The notes under the pieces: model-generated
What the model was told of the DNA's origin: nothing
Database searches by the model: none
What the model saw: only the letters and a program-made list of their open reading frames with translations
Shown here: piece by piece, positions 50,266 through 62,554 of the stretch
Layout: each line of letters begins with the position of its first letter
Position numbering within the stretch: the stretch's first letter is position 1
Source: Impatiens glandulifera
Lineage: Eukaryota > Streptophyta > Magnoliopsida > Ericales > Balsaminaceae
Direction: 5' to 3'
Length of the DNA: 64,000 nt
Assembly: GCF_907164915.1 (NCBI RefSeq)
Contig: NC_061862.1
Span: 123,779,533-123,843,532, forward strand
Made by a program: the position numbers and the translations under genes

Positions 50266-50650
50266 GCTGGTATTTAGAAAAGGTTGGCAACAAAAGACAA
50301 AATTCGAAAATACATAAACATTTCTGATATCAACTGTGTCCTATATTCGTGAGTTGAGGAAAGCATAAACCATTTATTTGGGGAATGCTCTTTTACAATA
50401 TAAATCTGGAGGAAGTATGCTGCAAACATGAACATCATCAACTTTTTAGAAACATGGGAAGAAATCCAAGAGTGGATGAAGAATAAAGCAAAAGGAAGAT
50501 CTTTTTATGTAAGTATGCTGAAATATTACTTTGGAGTAGTAATCTATAATATCTGGAAAGAAAGAAATTCAAGAACTCGCAGTGGAAGAAGTAGAACTGC
50601 TGAAGATATTTGGGGAGATATAACTTCAAATGAAAATGTACTCATTTAAT
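50266..50650 (+). pseudogene. LINE reverse transcriptase zinc-binding (zf-RVT) fragment
   Basis: RLATKDKIRKYINISDINCV precedes ESINHLFGECSF and IWRKYAANMNI; the last frame continues open to 50649. This matches the zf-RVT region at the 3' end of plant L1-type LINE ORF2 ('RL.TKDRL', 'C..ES..HLFF.C.FS..IW'). Two stops and a frameshift are present. Confidence 0.7.
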
Positions 50651-51434
50651 CCTAGAGATGAATTGAAAAGAATGAAGAGAATAAAAAGTTATGTCATATA
50701 TGGGATATTTTGTTTGAGAAAGTCATAAGTAGAATCAAAATAAAAACGTTATAGACGCTAATTAATTATTGTTGATGTCTATAATTCATTTATTGTTTCA
50801 CTATCAAATCTCGAAATTCTCTAGATCTAATTTTAAACTTTTGTATTTTTTTTCCTTCTTTTGAGTTCTTTTTATTAAAATTACACTAAATTGTTTTCCT
50901 AAAAAAATACTCAATATTGTTCTTTGGACAATAATAAGGCAAAAATTGAGAACCTTTTCCCACATTCTCTCTTTATGCGATGGTCTATTATGAGTTCTAA
51001 ACAATAGGAAAAATATTTTATTATATTCAACCTTAAGAGTCGACAATCTAACATTAATCAGATAGATATCTTTAGCAGCACGAGATTCCAATGGAGAGTT
51101 ATTACTTATCAAATTGGAACATTGTCAATTTATGACCCACTTATGAGAAATATTAGCATTATTTTGGAATATTTGTTAAGTTTGTAAACTTGGATCTATT
51201 TGTAAGTTTATGGTTTGAGAAAGCATAAAAAAAGAATGATTTAGAAATAAAAGGTGAATGACTTTGGGAGCCTTCAATCTCTTCAATCCCTTCTACAGTC
51301 CCTAAAATATTTTCCAGGTATCAATAAAGTTATAAATTTATAAATTATCTATTTTAAATACGTACTCAATAAACTAGACATTCCTAGTTATAAAATATAT
51401 ATAACATAACTTATTAATATATTTTTACATTCCC
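50651..51434. other. AT-rich spacer, no gene seen
   Basis: The part nearest 50650 may be the LINE 3' UTR. The part next to 51434 may include an LTR of the copia relic (minus-strand polypurine GAGGGAATGT at 51428-51438). Confidence 0.35.
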
Positions 51435-52215
51435 TCAAGATGAACATCCTTTTTCATCTTGTCTTTAAGATTAACAAAAGGTTGAAACTCCAAAAACTTT
51501 AAAAATGATAGTTTGTTGAATTTTTGAATATATATGTAGCGGTTGAATAAAACATTGTTTGAAACTGTCACTCACAATATGAAAATATATGTCGATGTGT
51601 TTTGTCTCTCGTGGAAGACTGGATTTTCAGTAATGTGTATTGCAACTTGATTGTCGTAGCGTAGGGGAATCGAAAGATTGATTGCAACGTTGAAGTCTTT
51701 CAGCAGAAAAGTGATCCATTTTATCTCACATACAGGGGTGGTCATACTTCGGTATTATACTTTTATAGTAGATCGTGATACTGTGTTTTTTTCTATTTTT
51801 TTAAGACACCAGAGCTCATCCAAGCTTAACACAATAACTTGTAAGATACCTTCGACTGTTTGAACAAGTTGCCCAATTGGCATATGAAAAAGTCTCAAGT
51901 AGAATATTAGTACTACAAGATTAAAACAGTGTAAGTGAATGCGTGCCTTTAAAATATTTGACAACCTATAAGGCAGCATCCTATTGGACTTCCAACAGTT
52001 TTTGCATGTACTAACTTAGTTGTTGGACATTAAAATCGATATATGGTCTGGTAAAACTTAAGTAAATTAAACGTCCAACTAGCCTTTCGAACATCTTTTT
52101 TTCTGCTAATTCTGGAGTATTCAATTCATTGAGTTTAATTCTTTTATTTCATTAGGATATCAACTAATTTATATCCAATAAGACATGTGTCAGCTAGTAT
52201 GTCAAGAATGTACTT
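51435..52215 (-). pseudogene. Copia RNase H and RT C-terminal fragment
   Basis: Minus-strand reading: INQRKYILDILADTCLIGYK, MFERLVGRLIYLSFTRPYID, FNVQQLS.YMQKL, YANWATC and CVKLG (the 'DADWA..R.STSGY' block), HITENPVFHERQ. All are ordered copia landmarks, with many stops. Confidence 0.78.
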
Positions 52216-52223
52216 GCGCTGGT

Positions 52224-52730
52224 TTATAAATAAACTAGTCTTAATACGATGCATTTAATAAAAAAATTATGAATATAGTGTTTAACATCATTTATAATTT
52301 GTATAAAGTTTTCAACAATAAATATATCATCTACATTATTAACAAGGCAATAAATATTTTTTTCATCATCCATATCATCTTTCCAATTCTTGATTTTTAT
52401 AACTTTCTTAAAATTTTGTAGTTCTCTAAATTGGATATATTTCATAGAAACTCTAGGTGTTCAAGATTTATACATTTAGTCAAATAACAAAATGTGTTTG
52501 GAGTATATGACTTGTCACTATTATTTGTATTTGAATTGACAACATAATTGTCAAGCAAAGTAGGAGGTTTTTTTATCCCTATTATTTTTTCTTTGTTGTT
52601 CTTGTGGATGAATCAATGAGTCAAATGAACTCGATTATGTAGAGGTATTTGACTCAAAATATTCTTTTTTAGTTTGATGATTATCAAAATCATTTGAAAT
52701 TGATGGATCATCATCAGAATTATCATTTGT
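52224..52730 (-). pseudogene. Copia reverse transcriptase fragment
   Basis: 52445-52224 minus contains NNVDDIFIVEN in the place of the catalytic YVDDI, followed by INDVKHYIHNFF. Upstream RT sequence is deleted or unreadable up to the integrase piece. Confidence 0.65.
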
Positions 52731-53060
52731 AGGGTTTTAGCATTTTTCTAAAAAAAACTTTCATTTTGATATTTAAATTTTTTTCATGAAAAGTTACGTC
52801 TCTTGATACAAAAATATTTTCATTTAAAATGTCAAACATTCTGTAAATTTTTTGTCTAGATGAATACCCAAAAAATACATTTATTTCGCTTGGCTCAAAT
52901 TTAGTTTTGTGAGGAATATATTTTTCACATAACAAGCAACCACACACCCTAAGTTTTGATAAATGTGGTTTTACTTTATACATTTTAAAAAATACACTCT
53001 CCCATTTCATAATTTGTGAAGGGGACCTATTTATAATATGTTTGGTCATAAGGATTAAAA
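52723..53060 (-). pseudogene. Copia integrase C-terminal fragment
   Basis: INRSPSQIMKWESVFFKMY, KPHLSKLRVCGCLLCEKYI, PHKTKFEPSEINVFFGYSS and FVSRDVTFHEKN match the copia integrase end and linker to RT in order. Same degraded element as 51435-52730. Confidence 0.82.
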
Positions 53061-54375
53061 GTGACCAAAATATGTAGGTAGGTGACGAAAAGTCGTCATG
53101 TATGCAACGACACCAGAATGAAGAATATGAGGTATATTCTTTTGACTTATTTTAATTTAGGACATATGGTCTATTAAAATATAAAAAATAAAAAAATATA
53201 TATCTCCATATATATTCCATATATATAGATATTATATTATGATATAATATAATATAGAGAGAGAAGGAGCCAAGAATCTTTGAAGCGATCAACAACTAAA
53301 ACTTTTTCAACCAATATTTTTTCTTTAAGTCTCATTTGATTTCATAAAATAAGTTTAATACATATTTGATTAAATTTTTTACAAGTAAAGCCTTATTTGA
53401 TTTTAATCAAATTCTCAAAGTTTTGTATGCTTTGATCTTGGATTTGTATTGAAGCTTATTTGACTTAAATTTCTCAAAGATGGAGATTTGTGATTTATAT
53501 TTTAAGATATTTGATATTCGTCAATATGGAGATTGAAAATTGGAGTTGAAAAAGAATGTGGAGTGCTTATTCGATGTTGCAGATTGTGGAAGACAGTGGA
53601 TGCAACATGTAAAGGTTTTTTTTTATTAAAGAGTGTGGTTTTGATATGTATGTATAAGGACCGGATTTTGGTTTTTCATCAAACCTTGTAAGTTGGTTTG
53701 TTTGGCAATCTCCGGTAAGTGCTGGTGCAGAGTTGTCAAGTGGGTGTTGATGCCTCAAGTATTCTACCAAGAATGATAATTTATAAGGTATGAGTTGAGG
53801 GTACATTAATCATATACATGGTTTGTTAGATTCTTTTTATGCATTAATTTTCTAGAAGAATGTGGAGAACAAACGATACATCTTCATGCTTGTTGAAAAT
53901 TAGTTGGAGGTTATATTATAACCGTTTGTTGTCTTGGCATACATGAGTGGCATTATTTCACTATGTTGAGGGATTTAACTTGAAGAAATTCTCGACTAAA
54001 ATGAGTTTGAAGATATTTTTCTTTAAAAAATGGTTATTGAATAAGTCAAAAATTAAAGGAGAGGTAGAGAGAAAATTAAGCAGCAAATTTTCACCTACAG
54101 CCGCACATGGTTCATCAAACTGGCGATCGGAGATTCAAACAAAGTTCGATTGCGCTAAGATTTTGTTGAGAGGTTGATAACTCGTTCCTCTACATTTTTA
54201 AAGATTGGATCAAGGTTTGGACTTCTCGATGTTTGTATTTCTTAGGATTCAAGTGTCTGCCTAATTTTAATTTTATTTGACTTGTTTTGGACAAAAAAGT
54301 TTGTATCTTTTACGTTATTACATTTTATCTTATTGGAAGAGCTAATCAAATGAAGACGTTGGTCAGATTTTGTGC
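53061..54375. other. AT-rich spacer, possibly worn copia interior
   Basis: A palindromic ATATATATTCCATATATATAG stretch lies at 53205-53230. The 76-codon plus frame 53947-54177 is Lys-rich and unrecognised. Possibly interior of the element ending at 56200. Confidence 0.35.
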
Positions 54376-54379
54376 TTTA

Positions 54380-54530
54380 CACTTGACAAAAACATGATCG
54401 TGTATGGAATGTTGTTATTAAAATGGTGTTTACCAATGACAACATTGTTGACATGTTGATAGGGCAATCCTTCAGGCAAAATTGTAAGATTGTATTGAGT
54501 TGGCGGGTGATTAAAGACCAGGAAGATGAA
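54380..54530 (+). pseudogene. Copia RNase H tail fragment (weak)
   Basis: VFTNDNIVDMLIGQSFRQNC resembles the copia end 'V.T.DN.ADMLTKPL...F..C', preceded by LHLTKN. It would make 54380-56200 the 3' part of a plus-strand copia element. Confidence 0.4.
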
Positions 54531-55764
54531 GACTAGTGAAAGACACTTATAAGTTGAGGTGAAGACATCTTGAGAGAAACTCTCAAACGAACCAAGAAGA
54601 AATTATTGCATTATTTTCTAATGTGAGAAGATAAATAAAACCTTGAGCAGGATTCTTAGTCATGAAAAAGGGGCTAGAGGGCTTAATTTGAAGGTGATGA
54701 TTTTTTTACTTCTTTTATTCTATCTTAATTGTCTATACACTATGGATCATAGTTTAGATGAATGAAATGATTAAGTTATAATCTTATTGATGACATGATT
54801 GAGACCTTGAATGGGATCATGGTCATGAAAAAAGGGTTAGATGAGAGGTTTGATCAATTCAAATAGAAGAATATTCGATTTTTTCAGAGAAACTATAGAT
54901 GATCATTTGAAGCATTGGTGAAGACAATTGAAGAGAGATAGTGAATCTTGAAATAATATTCTTTGATTTCTAGTCGTTTTTGGATCCAAGAAACTAGTAG
55001 ATTTTAAGTTATTTTTGTTCAATAAGAAGTATGAGGTTCAAGTTAGTTAAGTGTGCAACGTTCAAGGCATGATGGGTGACAAATGTTTTGTTAGATCTTG
55101 AACTTGAGAAAAGAGATGTCATGATAACCTAATTTATTTTTTATGAAGTAGACGATACAAGTTCGTCTTGGTCTTCTCACTTTTGACCAATATCTTATTT
55201 TGAGGTAGTAGACGATGGAAGTTCGTTTTGGGTGTTCTTAGTTTTTGATAGATATCTAATTTTTGAAAAAATAGATGATAGAAGTTCATCTTGGGTCTAA
55301 TCGTTATTTTGATTTCAGTCAATTGTTCGACTTGAAAAATAAGACACTCAGTTTGTGGCAAACAAAGGTAAAGATTATTTTGACATAATAAAGTATTGTT
55401 AATTTTAGTTTTCGCATATGTCAATGGGTATGAACAAAGATTGTGAAGAGTTTTTGAATGTATCTCGTCGTTTATATAACGTGGTTACCCAAATTTATTT
55501 GGTGTTATAAACTCTATGATTTTATCTTCTAAGGATTTTTGAGCAGAAGTGAAAGTATACTGATTTATCTCGTGAATAGCTCGAGCAAAGAAATTGATGT
55601 GTGACTCATAACCTTTTGATGGTGCGATATACGTGATGGTGGAAATTTTCATTCTTCTAAGGGATCTTGAGTGGAAATGGAGGTACGAAAAGTTATATCA
55701 TGAATGACTCGAGCAAAGGTGAAGATTGAAGTGTTGAACTCACTTATTTCTTGATGGCTTGACT
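54531..55764 (+). other. Non-coding 3' interior with ~70-bp repeats
   Basis: About four copies of a unit with GTAGACGATGGAAGTTCGTC, then TTGGG and TTGATAGATATCTTATTTT, lie at 55145-55310. CTCGAGCAAAGGTGAAGATT-type words recur at 55575-55735. Confidence 0.5.
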
Positions 55765-55899
55765 TTTTTCAAGGTGGAGATTAATGGGTGCGGCTTATGT
55801 ATTTCCTAAGGAACGTGAAATTTGTCAAGGTGGAGATTGTTGAATTTGTAATTTATTCATCACATCTCAATAATCGCGGTATTCGCCCAAGGTGTAGAT
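55765..55899 (+). repeat. Triplicated polypurine-tract unit
   Basis: CAAGGTGGAGATTAATGGG (about 55772), CAAGGTGGAGATTGTTGAA (about 55831) and CAAGGTGTAGATTGTTGGG (about 55888) are spaced about 60 bp apart. The last directly precedes the LTR. Confidence 0.65.
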
Positions 55900-56200
55900 T
55901 GTTGGGTTTGAGCTCATATTTTATTAGAGTTTATATATTGTAATGGGCTTTAAGCCTTTATTGGTATTATGAATAGTTGTTTAGTTTTTTTGTCTTTTGA
56001 TGTACTCCTATAAATTGAGACATTGTAACATAGAGTTACATGAACCATTATTTTATGGAAAATAAATAGAATAGACGACTCCCCTAGGATGTAGTCATTA
56101 TTGGCCGAACCTTGTTATATCTTGTGTTTTTTATTATTCTTTACTCCTTTATCCTTATATCTTTTTTTATCGTGTGTTTAGATTAGATCTTTTCTCAACA
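55900..56200 (+). repeat. Copia 3' LTR, about 301 bp
   Basis: TGTTGGGTTTGAGCTC..TTTTCTCAACA, with CTATAAATTGAGACATTG as TATA region near 56007. No 5' partner LTR was found, so the element is 5'-truncated or the LTR stands with a worn interior. Confidence 0.65.
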
Positions 56201-56564
56201 CAAACTTAGATAAAATTGCTCCTAAATAGTTTGATTGGAATAAGTTAGTGTTAGGGAATTTGTTGTTTTATTTTTTAATAATTTTCTTAACATAATATAT
56301 GGTGAAGATAAATATAATATATTTCAATTTAATAATGTATTTTCAAATAAATTTATTAACCTATAATAAGTTGAATGAAGTGTTTATGTCAGGTAGTAAT
56401 GTATTAGTCTCCAACAAATGATGTTAGTGTGGTTTGGTCTGGTGGTATTTTCGGCCCTGCTCCATTCCCCAAACCTCTACTATTCTAGTCTCAATTTACA
56501 ATGGAGATTTTTATTATATACTATTTTTCCTCTAATCGGGACAGGGATTTATGAGCTCGCGGTT
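56201..56564. other. Spacer, nothing supported
   Basis: AT-rich to about 56410, then a G+C-richer stretch whose 93-codon frame (56418-56699) runs across the edge of the next element and is not credible. Confidence 0.4.
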
Positions 56565-56565
56565 A

Positions 56566-57925
56566 GGGATGATAATGTGTACCTTACCCGTCGGGTAGTG
56601 AAGTACTCATCTCTGAACCCGATTTTCATTTTAATACCCGATTCCGACCTTGACATATATATTTTTTTCTATCACATTCCTGATTCGTTGGGTACCTGAT
56701 CCCCGACAGATACTCATTACCTGATTAAAAGATTGTAAAGGTTAAAGAAGAAAAACATAACTTTAATAAAGAATTTTAAAATTACTAATATCAAAATATT
56801 AAAAAATAAATGAATTATTTACTTACATACTTATGTTATAAATCTTGAAGAGGATAATAACTTTGTTATTATTAGAGTGAAGAAAAGTTAGAATGGATGT
56901 TGAAAAAAGGTTAATGATTGAATATGAAAAATGATAAAAGATAAATGACTGAAATAATAAATTGGGGCTTCTTATTATGGGCTAATTGCAATTTGGAATT
57001 TCTTCTTTTGAACCTCACAATTTGAGGATTCTTATTGGATGTCAATTACAATTTGGGACTTCTTTTTTAGAACCTCACAATTTAGGACTCCTTATTGAGA
57101 TAAATTGTAATTTGGGACCTCTTATTTCGAGCCTCACAATTTGAGGCTCCGCATTGTCAGGTTTATACAAAATGGTGTTTAGCCCTAAAGGACATGAACT
57201 TTCGTTAAAAAAGTATTACGTGGCCACGTTAGTTTTATTTAGAACTAAATGTCACCGTTAATTTTATAATTATAAAAGCCATGTAATACATTTTTTTTAC
57301 GGACATACATGTCCGTTAGGGAAAAACCCTATTTTGTACAAACCTGGCAATGTGGAGCCCTAAATTGTGAGGTTCGAAAGAAGAGGTCCCAAATTGTAAT
57401 TGGTCTCTCAATAAGGAGCCCCAAATTGTGAGGTTCAAAATAAGAGGTCCTAAATTACAATTGACTCCAATAATGAGCCTCAAATTGTGAAGTTCAAAAG
57501 AAAAGGTCCCAAATTGCAATTGGCCCCCAATAAGAAGCCCTAATTTGTTATTTCGGCCAAAGATAAATAATATTTTGTTAAAAAAAGTTGAAGATGAAGA
57601 GAAAAATAATTTTTTTTTGGAATACAAGAAAAATAAAGTTGGAGTGGAGCTGGAATAAGTGCAGAATAAATGTTGTATTTATGATAATATTTGTAATGGT
57701 GAAGTATTTGAAATGTTACATTAAACTTTAATTAAAAAAATTATATTAATATAGTCGGGTATCAATTTTAGATTTCATACATTCCCCATCATGGAACTCG
57801 TACTCGATTGGGTACCTTCTCCCCCCTGTCTGACCCCAAACCCGGTTTAAAATACTCGAACCCGATTTTTAGGTACTCATGAGTATCAGACATACAGATA
57901 TTCATTGTCATTTCTACTTACGGTA
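56566..57925. mobile_element. Repeat with GGATGAYAATG inverted ends and TACCCG-rich subterminals
   Basis: Left AGGGATGATAATGTGTACC and, reversed from the right, AGAAATGACAATGAATATC. Both edges are rich in GGGTACC and ACCCGA words (56580-56700, 57780-57880). This fits a common plant DNA element whose superfamily I cannot fix; no target duplication is seen. A Mutator-like foldback element is nested inside. Confidence 0.45.
56947..57558. mobile_element. Mutator-like foldback element (long inverted repeats)
   Basis: 612 bp bounded by a perfect 10-bp target duplication AAAGATAAAT (56937-56946, 57559-57568). The arms, about 230-250 bp each, are inverted copies starting GACTGAAATAATAAATT and GGCCGAAATAACAAATT. 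Each arm consists of about three tandem units (CAATTTGGGACCTCTT, GAACCTCACAATTTGAGG, CTCCTTATTG). The centre (about 57190-57290) holds a smaller palindrome around GGACATACATGTCC. No coding capacity. Target length and long arms fit MULE-type elements. Confidence 0.85.
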
Positions 57926-58150
57926 TACCAAATATTTAAATTATTTTTTAAATGATATAAACAAATAATTTTTAATATTTAAAAATATTTTTTTTCATTT
58001 TTAATAGTTGAACTTTAGAACTTATATTAGGATCGGGTGCAACAATAGAGACGGGGGTCTGACTATGTTGAACGCTTACACACTTCGATTTGATATTAAC
58101 TCTGTTAGAAGTTAATATCCGTCTCTATTCTTCGCAAGTCGTCACAAACT

Positions 58151-58167
58151 CTTGAACGAAGTTCAAG
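58151..58167 (-). other. Conserved leader hairpin
   Basis: CTTGAACGAAGTTCAAG, a 7-bp stem, next to AGTTTGTGAC on the minus strand. Confidence 0.65.
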
Positions 58168-58244
58168 TGAGAAACTGTTTGTTTAGACTTGAAGCAGCCG
58201 ATAAATGAGATGGAAAGAACTAAATGAAAAGAACACAAACACAA

Positions 58245-58320
58245 TGGTTTTTATGGATGTTCGGAGTAAAACTCTCCTACATCACCCCTTCTTCTCAACC
58301 TCGAGAAGGATTTCACTAGA
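58245..58320 (-). promoter_or_regulatory. Conserved LTR leader module
   Basis: Minus strand: GAAATCCTTCTCGAGG, then TTGAGAAGAAGGGGTGATG, then TAGGAGAGTTTTACTCCGAA, then CATCCATAAAAACC. CTTCTCGAGGTTGAGAAG can form a stem. Confidence 0.75.
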
Positions 58321-59149
58321 AGATTTGTTTGGTTATAACGCGTATACAAACCCAGTCGAACAATCAGGACTTAGAACGCTGTATGTTTCTGAACTTCTAG
58401 CACACAACACTATGATGACAGAAATAGATTCTATCAACATACAATACTGAAAAACTCACACATAATAGACAATATGTAATACAATTTTAACAATCTAGAA
58501 AACTTGAGAACTTGAGCGCTTGAGAGATTGATTAAGAAAATCTTAAAATTTGTGAAAACACTTGTATAAGACGAGTAAACAGGCAGACGCAAATTGTCCT
58601 CCAGCTTCTCCTTAAATAGGCAAAAAGAAAAAGACACATTTTCTGCAAAAGACATCTGTCCAATTTCAGTGGTTGAGTATCAGAATAGTACATCAGAGAA
58701 TATGCGCTTTTTGATCGTGTCTGTACTAGATGATAGTGCGCCACATATCATTAATGGGATCGTGGTGTAATAGAAATGTACATCGCATGGGATTTGAATT
58801 GTTTTGGCACGTGGCAATCTTCTATAGGATTAGCTTAGCTTCAGTGACCGACCACCAATACCGGATACTTGATCAAATACCGAATTTGATCAAGTACCGA
58901 AAATGCTTCATAAAACCGAACTCCTTTTAAAACCGGAAGCATTCTGATATAGTACCGAACTGGTGAAATACAAGAAGCTTATATAATACCGAACTGGTAT
59001 AAAACCAAAAGCTTTCTGATATAATATCGAATTGGTAAAATACCGGTAAGCTTGGGTGAAGCCGAAGTTAGAATAAAACCGGAAGTGTTTATCTAAAAAC
59101 TGATTTGGAAAAACTATCAAATGCGTTTCAGTAAAATATCAAACTTGAT

Positions 59150-60110
59150 ATAAAACCGGAAGCTAACACAATACTGGACGTACATCTTCAATATAAAACC
59201 GATGTTGAATATAATACCGATCTCAATATAAAACCGATCTTAATAAAATACCGGACGTGCATCTTCAATATAAAACCAATGTTGAGTATAATATTGATCT
59301 CAATATAAAATTGATCTTTATAAAATACCGGATGCAAATCTTCAATATAATACCGATCTCGATATAAAATCGATCTCGATAAAATACTGGACACACATCT
59401 TCAATATAAACGCGATGTTGAATATAATACCGATCTCGATAAAATACCGGAAAATCGATTTTGATAAACTACCGGATGTACTTCAGTAAAATACCGAACT
59501 TGATATAAAACTAGAAGCTAACACAATACCGGACACGCATCTTCAATATAAAACCGATGTTGAATATAATACCGATCTCAATATAAAACCGATCTTGATA
59601 AAATATCGGACGCACATCTTCAATATAAAACCGATGTTGAATATAATATCGATCTCAATATAAAACATATCTTGATAAAATACTGGACTCGCATCTTCAA
59701 TATAAAACCGATGTTGAATATAATACTGATCTCGATAAAATATCAGATGCGCATCTTCAATATAAAACCGATGTTGAATATAATACCGATCTCAATATAA
59801 GACCGATCTCGATAAAATACCGGGCGCGCATCTTCAATATAAAACTGATGTTGAATATAATACCTATTTCGAAATAAAACCGATCTCGATAAAATACCGG
59901 ACGCGCATCTTCAATATAAAATCGATGTTGAATATAATACCGATCTCGATATAAAACCGATCTTGATAAAATATTGGACGCGCATCTTCAATATAAAACT
60001 GATGTTGAATATAATATCAATCTCGATATAAAATCGATCTCGATAAAATACCGAATGCGCATCTTCAATATAAAATTGATGTTGAATATAATACCGAAGT
60101 TATTATAAAC
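59150..60110. repeat. 77-bp tandem array in LTR U3
   Basis: About eleven copies of AAAATACCGGACGCGCATCT, TCAATATAAAACCGATGTTG, AATATAATACCGATCTCGAT, then ATAAAACCGATCTCGAT. Shorter related words (AAAACCGGAAGC, AATACCGAACTGG) occur at 58860-59140, so the array seems to have grown from a smaller motif. Confidence 0.88.
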
Positions 60111-60440
60111 CGGATGCGCTTCGCAAAATACCGAAGTTGATCAAATACCGAATTTGATCAACTACTGGACAACTTTCTGTTTCGATTTTCTTTACTTTGA
60201 TCCTACAAAATTAATGACACAATTCAACTTTATTTATACACTGAAAATTGATTAGAAATTTTAACTTAACAATTTCTCACTTTTAGATTATTTAAAATAA
60301 ATATTCAAAACCTGATAATCTTATAATCGTTGGCTAATTATTCTAAGTTAATTAACAAATTTAATCTAACAATTTCTCTGTTTTTGATTGTTTAGAATAA
60401 ATTATCAAAGTCAGTGTTTTATGTTATGCTTAACAACTTA

Positions 60441-61140
60441 ATATTTTGGAGAGAAAAATATAAGAATGAAATAATTGTATAAAATTATTTTTTTTTAAAA
60501 GTTAGTTCTATTAGTAGATGGGGATATAGAAAAAAAGTATGATATTTTTTTTATTAACAATGTTTCACTCACTTATTTAGTTAGTCTTAGACATTGCTTT
60601 AATTTTATGTATTTAGGACGGTCTTTGGGCGGTGATCCCAGCCAACGTCCTTTAAGTTTTTCCAATCCTCCCAATCTTCGAATAAAATGTAAAAAAATGT
60701 CTCAATTGGTTCAAATCGACTCGGTTACCGTCGGAGCGGTTTTTAATTGTTATCCCTCACTCCAACCCAATTTTCATTGTACTATCTTTTCTTGATGTCG
60801 ACTTTCATTAATATCTTTATTTATCTTTCATCCCCTAATTTAAAGCAATCCGGATCTTCTGCTACCGATTCCCGTGTTCCCCTGTTGCGGACCAATCAAA
60901 TTGCAGCATTATTATTATATCAATAAATCAATCTGGGTAGGTGACGGAGGGAGGGAGAATCCGGAATCCGGATTTCATTCCGGGTTCACACCAGACGCCG
61001 TTAACGGAAGGGCCTGTTAACGTCAGGAAATAATATAATATTCATATGATCCGGATAAGATATCTTCGCTCCGGACACCATGTCAGAAGGAAGGGTGAGA
61101 AGCGAAGGGAGCGAAGATTTCCACGCCTAGGAGCCCTGAC
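60441..61140. other. Spacer, G+C rising to the right
   Basis: 60600-60800 holds a 62-codon frame with no recognisable motif. 60950-61130 is rich in CCGGAT and GCGAAG words and leads into the next array. No gene supported. Confidence 0.45.
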
Positions 61141-62545
61141 CCTCATGTAAACCCCCAACCCACCCATGAGAAGACCGCTTGCCTGTCATGTAAATACACT
61201 TACCCTTGTATGTAAAGACCAAAATTACATTGAATTTATATTTCTGTTTATTAAATATTAATTCAATTTATTAAAAATAACATGCAACGAACAAATATTC
61301 GCTTCAATTACTTCATTCTTATTTTTTTTGTTTTTTTTTATTAATTTTTTTTGCGGGGAGACGCTCAGGAGCGAAGACTTATTTGCTTCAATTAATTTTA
61401 ATAAAAACCTCATGTAAACCCCACAACCCACTCATGAGAAGACCGCTTGTCTGCCATGTAAATACACTTACCCGTGTATGTGAAGACCAAAATTAACATT
61501 AATTTTATATTTTCGTTTATTAAATATTAATTCAATTTTATTAAAAATCACATGCAGCAACCGAACAAATCTTTGCTTCAATTGCTTCACTCTTTTTTTA
61601 TTAAATGTTACGAGCAAACGATTGGCATTATTAAATATCAATTAAATTTATTTCAAATAATATGAAGCGAATAAATATTCGCTTCGATTACCTCATTTTA
61701 GTTTTAATTTTTTTTTAAAAAATTTTATATAACAGGAAATGATTTGTATCGAAGAAATATTCGTTTAAATTACATAATTTATTATTTTAAAAATATTCAA
61801 TATTAAATTTACGAGGATACTTTTAAATCGAATAAATCTTCGCTTCAATTATTTTTAACCAGGCGTTCATGTAAAACCCCCTTCCCTCCCATGAGAAGAC
61901 CGATTACCTCTCATGTAAATACACTTAATGAGGGAATTTACATACAGCGCATAAAACTCCCTTCCCTCCCATGGGAATTTGCGGGGAGACGCTCAGGAGC
62001 GAAGACTTATTCGCTTCAATTAATTTTAATAAAAACCTCATGTAAACCCCCCAACCCACCCATGAGAAGACTGCTTGTCTATCATGTAAATACACATACC
62101 CGTGTATATGAAGACCAAAATTAACATTAATTTTATATTTCCGTTTATTAAATATTAATTCAATTTTATTAAAAATCACATGCAGCAACCGAACAAATCT
62201 TCGCTTCAATTACTTCACTAATTTTTTTTTATTAATTTTTTTTTGCGGATAGACGCTCAGGAGCGAAGACTTATTCGCTTCAATTAATTTTAATAAAACC
62301 TCATGTAAACCCCCCAACCCACCCATGAGAAGACCGCTTGCCTGTCATGTAAATACACTTACCGGTGTATGTAAAGACCAAAATTACTTGGATTTTATAT
62401 TTCCGTTTATTAAATATTAATGCAATTTATTAAAAATCATATGCAGCAACCGAACAAATCTTCGCTTGAATTACTTAACTATTTTTTTTTTATTAATTTT
62501 TTGGCTGGGAGACGCTTAGGAGCGAAGACTTATTCGCTTCAATTA
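61141..62545. repeat. Tandem array, ~263-bp unit
   Basis: Units start CCTCATGTAAACCCCC at 61141, 61408, 62036 and 62299, with a variant at about 61866. Each has CCCATGAGAAGACCGCTTG, TCATGTAAATACACTTACCC, CCGTTTATTAAATATTAATT, and GAGACGCTCAGGAGCGAAGA, then CTTATTCGCTTCAATTAATT. The region 61620-61865 is a diverged stretch of the same words. Confidence 0.85.
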
Positions 62546-62554
62546 ATTGATTTC

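Larger units (their letters stand above)
58025..60435 (-). mobile_element. Isolated long LTR with nested U3 starts
   Basis: Bounded by the exact 5-bp duplication ACTTA (58020-58024, 60436-60440). On the minus strand it begins TGTTAAGCATAAC and ends CCGATCCTAATA. Three successive polypurine-tract/TG junctions occur at 60435, 60371 and 60271. A 77-bp array fills 59150-60110. The leader module (58245-58320) and hairpin (58151-58167) match the other LTR families. TATA-like CTATTTAAGG on the minus strand at 58609-58618. The interior is absent. Confidence 0.78.

Noticed and set aside
58205..58450. 81-codon plus-strand frame
   Set aside because: It covers the conserved LTR leader module on the non-coding strand of a minus-strand LTR.
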